The notes beneath the pieces are model-generated. The model was not told the DNA's origin. It saw only the letters and a list, made by a program, of their open reading frames with translations, and searched no databases. 64,000 nt of DNA from Arsenicibacter rosenii (GTDB lineage: Bacteria > Bacteroidota > Bacteroidia > Cytophagales > Spirosomataceae): contig NZ_MORL01000009.1 of assembly GCF_001870735.1 (NCBI RefSeq), positions 1-64,000 of the forward strand, in the 5' to 3' direction. Position numbers and translations under genes: made by a program. Numbering within the stretch: the stretch's first letter is position 1; each line of letters opens with the position of its first letter. Below are positions 1-8,448 of the stretch, one piece after another.

Positions 1-108
1 AAAACTCTATATCACGCAACTTGAATTAAGAAATATAAGATATACAAAACGTTTATCTTATGCTGCCTCCCGCTCAGCGGCTTTGAGGCCCGAAGAATTA
101 ACAACACG

Positions 109-2004
109 ATGAATTACCTATCAGCCGAAAATATAGCCAAGTCGTACGGCGACCGGATTTTGTTTAAAAACGTCAACTTCGGTATTAGCCGGGGCGACAA
201 AATTGCCATCGTCGGAGCCAACGGGTCTGGCAAAACGACACTACTGTCTATTCTGGCTGGCAGTATTCCGCCCGAAGACGGTATCGTTTCACACCGTAAA
301 GATATTACCGTTGGCTACCTCGATCAGCAACCGGACCTCAATAATGCACTGACGGTTATGGAGCTGATTCTGGCCGGGGAAAGTGCGCAGCTGGAAGCAG
401 TTCGGGCCTACGAAACAGCGCTGGCCCACAACAATCCGGCCGAACTGGAACGGGCCATGGCCCTGATGGAAAAGCATGAAGCCTGGGACTATGAAGCGCA
501 GATCCGGCAGATTCTCGGTGAACTGGGGATCCACGACGTTGAACAATCTGTGGGAACACTATCGGGCGGGCAGCGGAAACGGGTGGCCCTGGCCCGCGTT
601 ATGATCCAGAATCCTGATCTGCTGATTCTTGACGAACCAACCAACCACCTCGACCTCGAAGCCATCGAGTACCTCGAAAACTTCCTGAACACCAACAACG
701 GCACGCTGCTGATGGTCTCCCACGACCGGTATTTTCTCGATGTCGTCTGTAACCAGATTGTCGAACTGGATAGCGGGCAGCTCTACAGCTATAAAGGCAA
801 CTACGCCTATTTTCTGGAGAAAAAGGCCGAACGGCTGGCCATTGAAGCGGCCGAACTCGACAAAAACCGCAACACATTTCGCCGTGAACTGGAATGGATG
901 CGCCGCCAGCCCAAAGCGCGGAGTACCAAAGCCAAATACCGCGAAGATGCCTTCGATGAACTCAAGGACAAAGTAAGCGGCAAACGCGGATCGGCCGAAC
1001 TTGATCTGAATCTGCGCACTTCGCGCCTCGGCAGCAAAATCATGGAGGTCGAAAATCTGTCGAAACGATTCGGCGATAAAATCCTGCTCGACCATTTTAC
1101 CTATACCTTCAAGCGATTCGACCGGGTAGGGCTGATCGGGAAAAACGGGATGGGCAAAACCACCCTGCTCGAGATGATGACCGGTAAACTGCGGCCCGAC
1201 TCGGGGGTAATCACAACCGGCGGCACCGTCAATTTCGGTTACTTTACGCAGTCAGACATGAACATCCCCGAAAACCAGCGGGTGATCGATGTCGTGCAGG
1301 ACGTTGCCGAGGTAATGAAGCTGGCCACGGGCGAAACGGTTACGGCCAGTCAACTGCTCCACCACTTCCTGTTCGACCGGCAAAAGCAGTATGACTATGT
1401 GCATAAGCTCAGCGGAGGAGAAAAGCGACGCCTACAGCTTTTACTGGTGCTGGTCAGAAACCCGAACTTTCTGGTACTCGACGAACCAACCAACGACCTC
1501 GACATCACGACGCTGAACGTCCTGGAAGAGTTTCTGCTCAACTTTCCCGGCTGCATCCTGATCGTTACGCACGACCGCTATTTCATGGACCGGCTTGTCG
1601 ATCACGTGTTTGTGCTGGAAGGCGAAGGCAAGGTCCGCGATTTCCCCGGCAATTACACCGATTACCGCGATTGGCGGGATAGTCAGCCAAAGAAAACCGA
1701 ATCCTCAAGTACGGCGGCAGCAAAGAACCAAAAGGCTGTTACTGAGGTTAAAGAGGCAACAGGCAGCGTATCTCCGTCGCCGGAGCCGGCCAAAAAGCGG
1801 CTTTCGTTTAAAGAACAGAAGGAATACGAAAACCTCGAAAAAGAAATTGAGGACCTGGAACAACGCAAAGCCGTTGTTCTGGATCATTTAAACAGCGGTG
1901 GTCATCACGAACAGCTTACGGCATGGGCCCGCGAGCTGGAAGAAATCGACCAGCAGCTGACAACAAAATCAGACCGCTGGCTCGAGCTGGCAGAATATCT
2001 TTAA
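109..2004 (+). CDS. uup: ABC-F family ATPase, Uup-type
   Basis: Soluble protein with two fused ABC ATPase domains and no membrane segment, so it is an ABC-F protein acting on ribosomes or nucleic acid, not a transporter. Domain 1 has Walker A GANGSGKTT (about residues 37-45), signature LSGGQ (151-155) and DEPTNHLD. Domain 2 has GKNGMGKTT (about 344-352), LSGGE (about 433) and DEPTNDLD. The charged inter-domain linker (QPKARSTKAKYRE) and a Glu/Lys-rich coiled coil at about 560-631 are typical of the Uup branch, as is the length of 631 residues. The start ATG follows an A-rich stretch (AATTAACAACACG) and no Shine-Dalgarno. The exact ABC-F subfamily is an inference; antibiotic-resistance ABC-F proteins are less likely given the C-terminal coiled coil. 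Confidence 0.93.
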   Translation: MNYLSAENIAKSYGDRILFKNVNFGISRGDKIAIVGANGSGKTTLLSILAGSIPPEDGIVSHRKDITVGYLDQQPDLNNALTVMELILAGESAQLEAVRAYETALAHNNPAELERAMALMEKHEAWDYEAQIRQILGELGIHDVEQSVGTLSGGQRKRVALARVMIQNPDLLILDEPTNHLDLEAIEYLENFLNTNNGTLLMVSHDRYFLDVVCNQIVELDSGQLYSYKGNYAYFLEKKAERLAIEAAELDKNRNTFRRELEWMRRQPKARSTKAKYREDAFDELKDKVSGKRGSAELDLNLRTSRLGSKIMEVENLSKRFGDKILLDHFTYTFKRFDRVGLIGKNGMGKTTLLEMMTGKLRPDSGVITTGGTVNFGYFTQSDMNIPENQRVIDVVQDVAEVMKLATGETVTASQLLHHFLFDRQKQYDYVHKLSGGEKRRLQLLLVLVRNPNFLVLDEPTNDLDITTLNVLEEFLLNFPGCILIVTHDRYFMDRLVDHVFVLEGEGKVRDFPGNYTDYRDWRDSQPKKTESSSTAAAKNQKAVTEVKEATGSVSPSPEPAKKRLSFKEQKEYENLEKEIEDLEQRKAVVLDHLNSGGHHEQLTAWARELEEIDQQLTTKSDRWLELAEYL

Positions 2005-2008
2005 ATTG

Positions 2009-2076
2009 CGAAAGAGCGAAAGAGCGGCCGCCGCGCGGTGAAAGAGCGAATGTAAAACCGCTCTTTCGCTCTTTCG
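2009..2076. repeat. Inverted repeat of GAAAGAGC octamers
   Basis: Five bases after the uup stop codon a perfect 19-bp arm (2009-2027) pairs with 2058-2076 around a 30-nt loop. Each arm contains two copies of an 8-base unit (GAAAGAGC / GCTCTTTC). A further copy lies in the loop and a degenerate one at about 2083-2094. It could act as a terminator or mRNA-stabilising hairpin between uup and the DedA gene, but no clean T-tract follows. A short mobile palindrome is an alternative. Confidence 0.7.
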
Positions 2077-2098
2077 TTCTTCCACTCTTTCATTCAAT

Positions 2099-2749
2099 AT
2101 GGATCAGCTTATCGGCTTTTTTCAGTACCTGCTCAACTCAGAAGAAATTATCCGCACCGGTGGCCTTGTGCTGATTACTTTGATCATATTTGTTGAAAAC
2201 GGCCTGTTTTTCGGCTTTTTCCTGCCCGGCGACTACCTGCTGTTTTTATCCGGCGTGTTTGCCGGCACCAAGCTGCTCGCGGTACCGTTCTGGCTGCTGG
2301 CCGGCTGTATTTTTGCCGCTGCCGTGCTGGGATCGCTGACCGGCTACGGTACCGGCTACTTTTTCGGCACCCGGATTCAGGCACGCCCCGACGGGCTTTT
2401 CTTTAAGAAAAAGCACATTGATACCACCCGTCAGTATTTCGATAAGTACGGTAGCCGCACACTGGTCATTGCCCGCTTTCTGCCGATTGTCCGCACATTT
2501 GCGCCCATTCTGTCCGGCATTATCCACATGAATTTCCGTTATTTCATGTTGTATAATATAATTGGCGGGGCCATCTGGGTGATGACCCTGGTCGGCAGCG
2601 GCTTTTACTTCGGTGAGCGGTTTCCCGGCCTGATCAATTACGTACACTGGATTATTATTTTCTTCCTCGGTATCACTACGTTTACCGTCGTCCGCGGTTA
2701 TCTGAACGCCCGGAAGGAAATGCGTGAGCAGCAGCCCGAAAAGGTATAG
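2099..2749 (+). CDS. DedA family membrane protein
   Basis: Integral membrane protein of the DedA/VTT family, whose members are linked to undecaprenyl-phosphate or phospholipid flipping and to envelope homeostasis. The family motifs are visible: FLPGDYLLFLSGVFAG at about residues 40-55, a Gly-rich re-entrant segment (SLTGYGTGYFFGTR), and RFLPIVRTFAPILSG at about 123-137. There are about five hydrophobic segments, the last near 185-200, followed by a basic tail. At 216 residues it has the usual length. The stop codon lies 1 bp from the stop codon of the convergent carbonic-anhydrase-like gene. The substrate cannot be told from the sequence. Confidence 0.93.
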   Translation: MDQLIGFFQYLLNSEEIIRTGGLVLITLIIFVENGLFFGFFLPGDYLLFLSGVFAGTKLLAVPFWLLAGCIFAAAVLGSLTGYGTGYFFGTRIQARPDGLFFKKKHIDTTRQYFDKYGSRTLVIARFLPIVRTFAPILSGIIHMNFRYFMLYNIIGGAIWVMTLVGSGFYFGERFPGLINYVHWIIIFFLGITTFTVVRGYLNARKEMREQQPEKV

Positions 2750-2750
2750 G

Positions 2751-3263
2751 CTACTCTTTAAACCATTCGGCGTACATCACATAGTTGTTGGCAGTCCGTG
2801 CAAACACCTCGCCCAGTTCGGGCGAAACAGTTTTCAGAAATCTGGCCGGATTACCGGCATAAATACTACCCGGCGGCACAATAGTCCGCTGGGTCACAAT
2901 GGCACCGGCGGCGATGATACTACCCTCCCCGATCACTGCCCCGTCCATCACAATCGCTCCCATCCCGATCAGCACATTGTCTTCGATTGTACAGCCATGC
3001 ACAATCGCATTGTGTGCAATAGAGACCGAATTACCGATGATGGTCTGGTGCTTCTGATAGGTGCAGTGAATCACGGCTCCATCCTGAATATTGGTCCGGT
3101 TGCCGATCGTGATGCTGTTAACATCCCCGCGAATTACGGCATTGAACCAAACCGTGCAGTCACGGCCCATTGTTACATCGCCAACAATTGTTGCATTGTC
3201 GGCATACCAGCAGTTCTCACCGAATTGCGGCGTTTTCCCCCGCACAGTTTTTAGTAAAGCCAT
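2751..3263 (-). CDS. Gamma-carbonic anhydrase family protein
   Basis: Left-handed beta-helix (hexapeptide repeat) protein of the gamma-carbonic anhydrase/YrdA/PaaY group. The three zinc-ligand histidines fit VIHC (His66), IAHN (His84) and IVHGC (His89), with N-terminal ADNATIVGDV and RGDVNSITIG coils. The start was set at the ATG of MALLKTV, which gives 170 residues as usual for the family; a reading extended by 23 codons to 3332 would add an atypical N-terminus. Cytoplasmic, with no signal peptide. Whether it hydrates CO2 is not known, since many relatives show little activity. It ends nose to nose with dedA, the two stop codons being 1 bp apart. Confidence 0.92.
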   Translation of the reverse strand: MALLKTVRGKTPQFGENCWYADNATIVGDVTMGRDCTVWFNAVIRGDVNSITIGNRTNIQDGAVIHCTYQKHQTIIGNSVSIAHNAIVHGCTIEDNVLIGMGAIVMDGAVIGEGSIIAAGAIVTQRTIVPPGSIYAGNPARFLKTVSPELGEVFARTANNYVMYAEWFKE

Positions 3264-3311
3264 ACGTTTTGTGTTTGCATGTTTAGCAGCCACTAAGTTA
3301 CGGCAGGGCAT

Positions 3312-3348
3312 AAAAAAAACGATGCCAGCCAAAGGCCGACACCGTTTT
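3312..3348 (-). terminator. Rho-independent terminator
   Basis: Read on the minus strand, 3348-3334 pairs with 3330-3316 over 15 positions, three of them G-U, around a three-base loop. It is followed by a run of eight T (3319-3312). It sits 18 bp after the stop of the Asp/Arg-rich lipoprotein gene and before the carbonic anhydrase gene, so it should separate the two transcripts. Confidence 0.8.
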
Positions 3349-3366
3349 GGGTGGATATAAATTGGG

Positions 3367-4638
3367 CTAATCGTTTTTCTTCAAATCCTCCTTCACGTCC
3401 TTTGCTGCATCTTTTACGTTATCGGCAGCCCGATCAAACCAATCTTCTACGTCATCCACAACCTTGTTGGTCTCGCGGCGTACCTTTTTAAAGTCTTCTT
3501 CCGACGAACGCTGAACCTTGTAGTACGCATCCCGTAAGTCACTACGTTTCTTTTCCAGTTCGTCAATTTTTTCTTCCCGGTCTTTACGATCCCGGCGACT
3601 TTCGTCTTTAACGTCCTGCTTCAGCTTATCGATCTTACTGTCGAGTTTGTCCATCTGCTCGTCAATCCGGTCGGCCAGCGAACGGCGTTCGTTTGTATAC
3701 CGGTCGTTGTTGCGTGTGTTGTTACGATCGCTGTCGTCGCGGCGCTCATCCGAAGTCCGGTCACGGTCATCACGATTGCTCTGATCACGGTTACGCCCGT
3801 CGAACACCCCGCCTAAGAAACCACTGCGGTTATCGTCCCGACGGCTATTGCTGTCTGCATACCGGCTGTCGTCAGTCCGGCGCATGTCGCGGTCATCTCT
3901 GCGATTGTCGCTGTAACGGCTATCATCATACCGCGCGTCGCTGCGCTGATCGTCTCCGCGACGGTCGTCGCTACGACGCGTATCCCGGTCATCGTACCGG
4001 CGGTCACTGTTCATGCTGCGATCACGGTCGTCGCTGCGATAGCCGTAGCTATAGCCGTCTGTATATCCCCGGTCGTCATTCATCCGGCGAGGCTGATCAT
4101 ATCGCCGGTCGTCACCGCGCCGGTCGTCACCGCGGCTATCGGAATAACGGTTATCCGAATAGCGGCTATCGTTATAGCGGCTATCGTTGTAACGCCGGTC
4201 ATCACTGCGACTATCATTGTACCGGCTTGCATATTCCTGCTCGCGGTAGTCATTCCGGCTCATGCGGCTATCATCGTACCGGCGGTCGTCGTCGCTACGG
4301 CGCATGTCACGGTCATCGTTGCGCGAATAATTTCGTGTATTGTTTCGGTCATAATCAGAATAGCGGTCGTTGGAGTTGTCCCGATTCGTATCAGAACGGT
4401 TTTCATTGCGTCGTGAGTCACGATCCGTATCGCGGTCACTGTCACGGTCATAGCGTGCCATGCGATCGTTACGGTCGTTCGTATTCCGGTCATCGCGCGA
4501 GGCATATTCTGATGTTGACTGCCGATCATTACGTGCTTTGTCTGAATCGCCGTATAACCAGCTTTCCATAGATGCACAAGACGAGAGACTGATAGTGGCC
4601 GCTATAAGCGAGCCTACTACCCATGTTCTTTTTATCAT
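3367..4638 (-). CDS. Asp/Arg-rich low-complexity lipoprotein
   Basis: No known family recognised. The first 20 residues form a lipoprotein signal peptide (basic MIKR, hydrophobic core, lipobox SLSSC with Cys21), so the protein is probably lipid-anchored in the envelope. Residues about 35-320 are a highly polar, unstructured tract built almost only of Asp, Arg, Ser, Asn and Tyr, with repeated RYxDSR and DDRR units. Residues about 320-423 are helical and highly charged (DEQMDKLDSKIDKLKQDV, then DVEDWFDRAADNVKDAAKD), a likely coiled coil with LEA-like character. The repeats are visible in the DNA as recurring CGGCTATC blocks and are prone to length change. A role in envelope or surface structure is a guess. 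Confidence 0.85.
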   Translation of the reverse strand: MIKRTWVVGSLIAATISLSSCASMESWLYGDSDKARNDRQSTSEYASRDDRNTNDRNDRMARYDRDSDRDTDRDSRRNENRSDTNRDNSNDRYSDYDRNNTRNYSRNDDRDMRRSDDDRRYDDSRMSRNDYREQEYASRYNDSRSDDRRYNDSRYNDSRYSDNRYSDSRGDDRRGDDRRYDQPRRMNDDRGYTDGYSYGYRSDDRDRSMNSDRRYDDRDTRRSDDRRGDDQRSDARYDDSRYSDNRRDDRDMRRTDDSRYADSNSRRDDNRSGFLGGVFDGRNRDQSNRDDRDRTSDERRDDSDRNNTRNNDRYTNERRSLADRIDEQMDKLDSKIDKLKQDVKDESRRDRKDREEKIDELEKKRSDLRDAYYKVQRSSEEDFKKVRRETNKVVDDVEDWFDRAADNVKDAAKDVKEDLKKND

Positions 4639-5111
4639 AACGTAGATTGGTAATACTGTTTACCGGTATTGCTTACTAAAAATATACCACAGGCAGAAAA
4701 ACTATTCTGAAGAGACCACCTGGAGCGTTATATGCTACATAATCAGCCACTTATCTACAAATAAATTTATTCACTAAAAGCGTTAACTAAATTTAATCAG
4801 AGCAAACCTGTGGAGTAAAATACCTTTTGTGAGGAACAGAATAAACAACTTAAAAGCATTTGATCTTATTAAATCATAGTTAGTTTTGAACCTAAACTAT
4901 GCTTTGTTAGTGTTACGCATACAAAAGGCTTGTTTTCACACCCGAAAGGGCCTTGCCGGCAAGCTGCTAACAGTAGAATTGTAGTATTTTTTCAGTAAAT
5001 AATATTTTTATTTTGAGTAAGTCGTGCGCCGGATTAGTAGTTTTACGGCATTTTACTCAATATAGTGAATAGTAGAGGTAAGCCATAGTCTAAACTGCAA
5101 ACCCTAGAACC
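4639..5111. other. Intergenic region, 473 bp, divergent promoters
   Basis: AT-rich space between the divergently transcribed lipoprotein and glycogen synthase genes, which must hold both promoters. Small symmetric sites are visible: CATAGTT (4875-4881) with AACTATG (4895-4901), and the 12-bp palindrome CTTGCCGGCAAG (4952-4963). No convincing TAnnTTTG box with a partner at -33 and no RNA gene was found. The stretch from 4981 to 5070 is very T-rich and closest to the glycogen synthase gene. Confidence 0.5.
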
Positions 5112-6926
5112 TTGGAATCAGTATTTTCAACATCGAAACGTAAGCTCCTGCTCGAAATCGCCTGGGAGGTTTGTAATCAGGTAGGAGGTATTTACACAGT
5201 GATCCGGTCGAAAGTACCGGCGATGGTCGAAAAATGGGACGATAATTACGTTTTATTAGGTCCATATTTTCCACAAAAAGCAGCGGCAGAATTTGAACCC
5301 ATCACCGACTCGGACGAAACCGAGATCGGTCAGACCGTCCGGAAAATGCGCCAGATGGGCTACGAAGTTGAATACGGGTACTGGCTCGTAACCGGCCGGC
5401 CGCGGGTTGTCCTGTTCAACATTCAAAGCATTATGCCGCAACTCAACGCCATTAAAGCAGGGCTATGGGAACGACATCAACTCTCCACACTCAACATCGA
5501 AGAACTGGTTAATCAGGTAATCGGGTTCGGGGAAATGGTACGCGTATTCCTGACGTTGCTGGCCGACGATCATGCCAAACGGGTTGACCTGTGCGCTCAC
5601 TTCCACGAATGGATGGCCAGCACCGGTTTACCAGACCTGCGCCGCGACAATGTCAAGATTGCCACCGTGTTTACCACCCATGCTACCATGCTGGGCCGTT
5701 ATCTGGCACAGAACGTAGATGGTTTTTACGGCAAGCTGCCTTTCTTCGACTGGCAGAAAGAGGCAAAAAACTACGGCATCGAGGCCCAGGCCACCATCGA
5801 ACGGCTATCGGCACTACAATGCCACGTCTTTACGACCGTCAGTGATGTGACCGCCCGCGAATGCGAAGTGTTCCTCGGCCGGAATCCGGATCTGATTCTG
5901 CCAAACGGGCTCAACGTAACACGGTTTGCGGCTACCCACGAGTTTCAGAACCTGCACGTTAAGTTCAAGGCCAACATCCACGAATTTGTGATGGGCCACT
6001 TCTTCCAGAATTATTCATTTGATCTTGATAAAACCCTGTACTTCTTTACGTCCGGACGTTTTGAGTTTGTCAACAAAGGCTACGACCTCACCCTCGAAGC
6101 CCTTGCCCGGCTAAACTGGCGGATGCGTGAGGCTAACATGGACATGACCGTTGTGATGTTTATGGTAACCAAACAGCCATTCCGCTCCATCAACCCCGAC
6201 GTACTCCATACACGGGCATTGCTCGACGAAATCCGCGATACGGCGAAAAACATTGAGCAGCAGGTCGGCGAAAAACTGTTCCTTGAGTCAGCGGCTTCCA
6301 GCGACCTCACTATGCCGGACCTCAACAAGTTTGTCGACGAATACTGGCGGCTGCGGTTACGACGGACCATTCAGAGCTGGAAAACAAAAAAACTGCCCAG
6401 CTTCGTCACCCACGATCTGGTTCAGGAAGATGCCATGACCGACTACATCAAACGGTGCGGCCTGCTGAACCATGCCCATGACCGGGTTAAAGTAGTCTAT
6501 CACCCCGACTTTATTGCCTCGACGAATCCGCTCTTCGGATTAGACTACGGACAGTTTGTCCGTGGCTGCCACCTCGGTATCTTCCCGAGCTACTACGAAC
6601 CATGGGGCTATACCCCGCTGGAGTGTGTCGTACGTGGTATCCCGACCGTTACCAGCGATCAGTCAGGATTCGGGGATTTTATCATGCAGATCATGCGTGA
6701 CTACGAAAACCGGGGCATTTATGTGGTAAACCGCCGGTCACAGACGTTTAACGAAGCGGCTGACCAACTGGCCAACATCCTTTTCAAATTCGTTCGGGCC
6801 AGCCAGCGCGACCGGATTATGCAACGGAACCGGGTCGAAAGCATTGCCGAGGTATTTGATTGGAGTAACTTGCGTTCGTATTACGACACGGCACACGATT
6901 TAGCCGTGAAACGCCGTAAGCCGTAA
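5112..6926 (+). CDS. Glycogen synthase, GT3 (GYS-like) type
   Basis: Transfers glucose from UDP-glucose (the usual GT3 donor) to a growing alpha-1,4-glucan in the cytoplasm. It belongs to the GT3 family known from fungi and animals, not the bacterial GlgA (GT5) family. The diagnostic N-terminal EVCNQVGGIYTVIRSK matches the GYS motif EVANKVGGIYTV. The C-terminal PSYYEPWGYTPLEC followed by TSDQSGFGDF is the conserved GT3 acceptor/donor site. Length 604 residues, with no regulatory extensions. The start is a TTG at 5112: an in-frame TAA lies 18 bases upstream and no ATG lies between. A strong terminator follows. GT3 enzymes are common in Bacteroidota, so transfer need not be recent. Confidence 0.92.
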   Translation: MESVFSTSKRKLLLEIAWEVCNQVGGIYTVIRSKVPAMVEKWDDNYVLLGPYFPQKAAAEFEPITDSDETEIGQTVRKMRQMGYEVEYGYWLVTGRPRVVLFNIQSIMPQLNAIKAGLWERHQLSTLNIEELVNQVIGFGEMVRVFLTLLADDHAKRVDLCAHFHEWMASTGLPDLRRDNVKIATVFTTHATMLGRYLAQNVDGFYGKLPFFDWQKEAKNYGIEAQATIERLSALQCHVFTTVSDVTARECEVFLGRNPDLILPNGLNVTRFAATHEFQNLHVKFKANIHEFVMGHFFQNYSFDLDKTLYFFTSGRFEFVNKGYDLTLEALARLNWRMREANMDMTVVMFMVTKQPFRSINPDVLHTRALLDEIRDTAKNIEQQVGEKLFLESAASSDLTMPDLNKFVDEYWRLRLRRTIQSWKTKKLPSFVTHDLVQEDAMTDYIKRCGLLNHAHDRVKVVYHPDFIASTNPLFGLDYGQFVRGCHLGIFPSYYEPWGYTPLECVVRGIPTVTSDQSGFGDFIMQIMRDYENRGIYVVNRRSQTFNEAADQLANILFKFVRASQRDRIMQRNRVESIAEVFDWSNLRSYYDTAHDLAVKRRKP

Positions 6927-6950
6927 GTAGCGTACCGTTGCTATTCATAC

Positions 6951-7006
6951 TGCTGTATGCTACAGGGGCTGACAAAGCGTAGTAGCATACAGCATTTTTC
7001 TTTTTT
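6951..7006 (+). terminator. Strong intrinsic terminator after glycogen synthase
   Basis: Perfect 13-bp inverted repeat, 6951-6963 with 6982-6994, around an 18-nt loop, followed directly by TTTTTCTTTTTT (6995-7006). It ends four bases before the mogA start codon, so mogA would have to be expressed by read-through or from a promoter inside the hairpin. Confidence 0.85.
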
Positions 7007-7010
7007 CAGC

Positions 7011-7541
7011 ATGCATATCCGAATTGGCATCATCAATGTATCTGACCGCGCCAGCGCCGGTATCTACGAAGACATTCCGGGCAAGGCCGTTGTTTCGTTA
7101 CTGAACGAGTACCTGACCTCGGCCTGGGAACCCGTTTACCGTGTCATCCCCGACGAGCAGGACCAGCTCTCGGCAGCGATGATCGATATGGCCGATAACC
7201 ACCAATGCTGCCTGATTGTAACGACAGGCGGTACGGGTCCTGCACCCCGCGATGTTACCCCTGAAGCGACTGAAGCCGTTTGCCAGAAAATGCTGCCCGG
7301 TTTCGGCGAACTGATGCGGCAGGAAAGCCTGAAATACGTGCCGACAGCGATCCTTTCGCGCCAGACCGCCGGTATCCGGAACCAGACACTGATTGTTAAC
7401 CTCCCGGGCAAGCCGACGGCCATCAAGCAATGCCTGTCGGTGGTCTTTCCGGCAATTCCTTACTGTATTGATCTGATCGGCGGGCCTTACCTGACCTGCA
7501 ACAGTGATGTGATAAAGGTTTTCCGGCCTAAACAGGCGTAG
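7011..7541 (+). CDS. mogA: Molybdopterin adenylyltransferase MogA
   Basis: Adenylates molybdopterin before molybdenum insertion, a late step of molybdenum cofactor synthesis. The motifs match MogA closely: VTTGGTGPAPRDVTPEA (nucleotide-binding GGTG and catalytic Asp), MLPGFGELMRQESL, VPTAILSRQTAGIR and VNLPGKPTAIKQCL. 176 residues, cytoplasmic, usual length. The start ATG at 7011 matches the family N-terminus (MHIRIGIINVSDRASAGIYED); an upstream start at 6957 would place the terminator inside the coding region. No other moa/moe genes are in the window. MoaB is the nearest alternative but lacks several of these MogA blocks. Confidence 0.9.
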   Translation: MHIRIGIINVSDRASAGIYEDIPGKAVVSLLNEYLTSAWEPVYRVIPDEQDQLSAAMIDMADNHQCCLIVTTGGTGPAPRDVTPEATEAVCQKMLPGFGELMRQESLKYVPTAILSRQTAGIRNQTLIVNLPGKPTAIKQCLSVVFPAIPYCIDLIGGPYLTCNSDVIKVFRPKQA

Positions 7542-7546
7542 TTGCT

Positions 7547-8371
7547 ATGCAGGAGTATCAACCAATCGGCGTCTTTGATTCGGGATATGGCGGATTAACC
7601 ATTCTTAAATCCATTGTCAGCAAGCTCCCGCAGTACGACTATGTGTATCTGGGTGATAACGCCCGCACGCCCTACGGCACACGTTCTTTCGATACCGTTT
7701 ACCAGTACACCCTCGAATGTGTCAGGCACCTGTTCGACATGGGTTGCCGGCTGGTCATTCTGGCCTGTAATACGGCTTCGGCCAAGGCACTGCGGAATAT
7801 CCAGCAACTCGATTTGCCGCATATGGCCCCCGACCGGCGCGTACTGGGCGTGATCCGGCCAACAACCGAAATCATTGGTGAATACAGCCGGTCGCGGCAT
7901 ATCGGTATTCTGGCTACGCGCGGTACGGTCACGTCAGAGTCGTATCTGGTCGAAATTGAAAAGTTTTTTCCGGATATCGCCGTCTATCAGGAAGCTTGCC
8001 CGATGTGGGTCCCGCTGGTTGAAAACGGCGAGCATACGAGCCCCGGTGCGGATTACTTTGTCAGGCAACACATTGACCGGCTGCTCAGCCAGTCACCGGC
8101 TATCGATACGGTGTTGCTTGCCTGTACGCATTATCCGCTTTTGTTACCCAAGATCAAGGCGTTCATGCCGGAGCAGATCACGGTGTTAAGCCAGGGCGAT
8201 ATTGTTGCTAATAGTCTGGCAGATTATCTCAACCGGCACCCCGGCATGGAAGCGCAATGCAGCCGGCAAAGCAAACTGACGTTCTACACGACGGACTCCA
8301 CCGAAGAATTCGGGCGGCAGGCCAGTCTGTTCTGGGGTACACCGGTCGAAGCGTCGAAACTGACACTTTAA
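7547..8371 (+). CDS. murI: Glutamate racemase
   Basis: Converts L-glutamate to D-glutamate for peptidoglycan. The family signatures are FDSGYGGLTILKS near the N-terminus, LACNTASAKALR (first catalytic Cys, about residue 77) and LLACTHYPLLLP (second catalytic Cys, about residue 191). 274 residues, cytoplasmic. It starts five bases after the mogA stop, so the two are probably co-transcribed. Its 3' flank leads straight into the heptanucleotide repeat region. Confidence 0.95.
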   Translation: MQEYQPIGVFDSGYGGLTILKSIVSKLPQYDYVYLGDNARTPYGTRSFDTVYQYTLECVRHLFDMGCRLVILACNTASAKALRNIQQLDLPHMAPDRRVLGVIRPTTEIIGEYSRSRHIGILATRGTVTSESYLVEIEKFFPDIAVYQEACPMWVPLVENGEHTSPGADYFVRQHIDRLLSQSPAIDTVLLACTHYPLLLPKIKAFMPEQITVLSQGDIVANSLADYLNRHPGMEAQCSRQSKLTFYTTDSTEEFGRQASLFWGTPVEASKLTL

Positions 8372-8375
8372 AACG

Positions 8376-8400
8376 TAATGGATAATGTGTAATGAATAAT
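8376..8400. repeat. Degenerate inverted copies of the 7-bp unit
   Basis: Just after murI, TAATGGA, TAATGTG, TAATGAA and TAAT follow one another with 7-bp spacing. This is the complement of the unit in the large array and runs in the opposite direction, 48 bp away from it. The last 11 bases (8390-8400) are the exact reverse complement of any stretch ATTATTCATTA in the array, so the two could pair as a stem around the 48-bp unique segment. Confidence 0.75.
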
Positions 8401-8448
8401 ACTGTCAAGAATGGGGTTCAGCTTCTATCCACACCGAAAGTCAGAACG

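Noticed and set aside
1-108. Coding end of an upstream gene
   Set aside because: The stretch is AT-rich with stops in all frames; nothing beyond a possible promoter of uup can be supported.
3264-3332. N-terminal extension of the gamma-carbonic anhydrase
   Set aside because: The family begins at MALLKTV-like sequences; the extension overlaps terminator DNA and has no conserved feature.
3693-4571. Antisense reading frame of 292 codons opposite the Asp/Arg-rich lipoprotein
   Set aside because: It mirrors the low-complexity tract (Cys/His/Arg/Gly-rich), has no domain and no start context; the minus strand has the signal peptide and lipobox.
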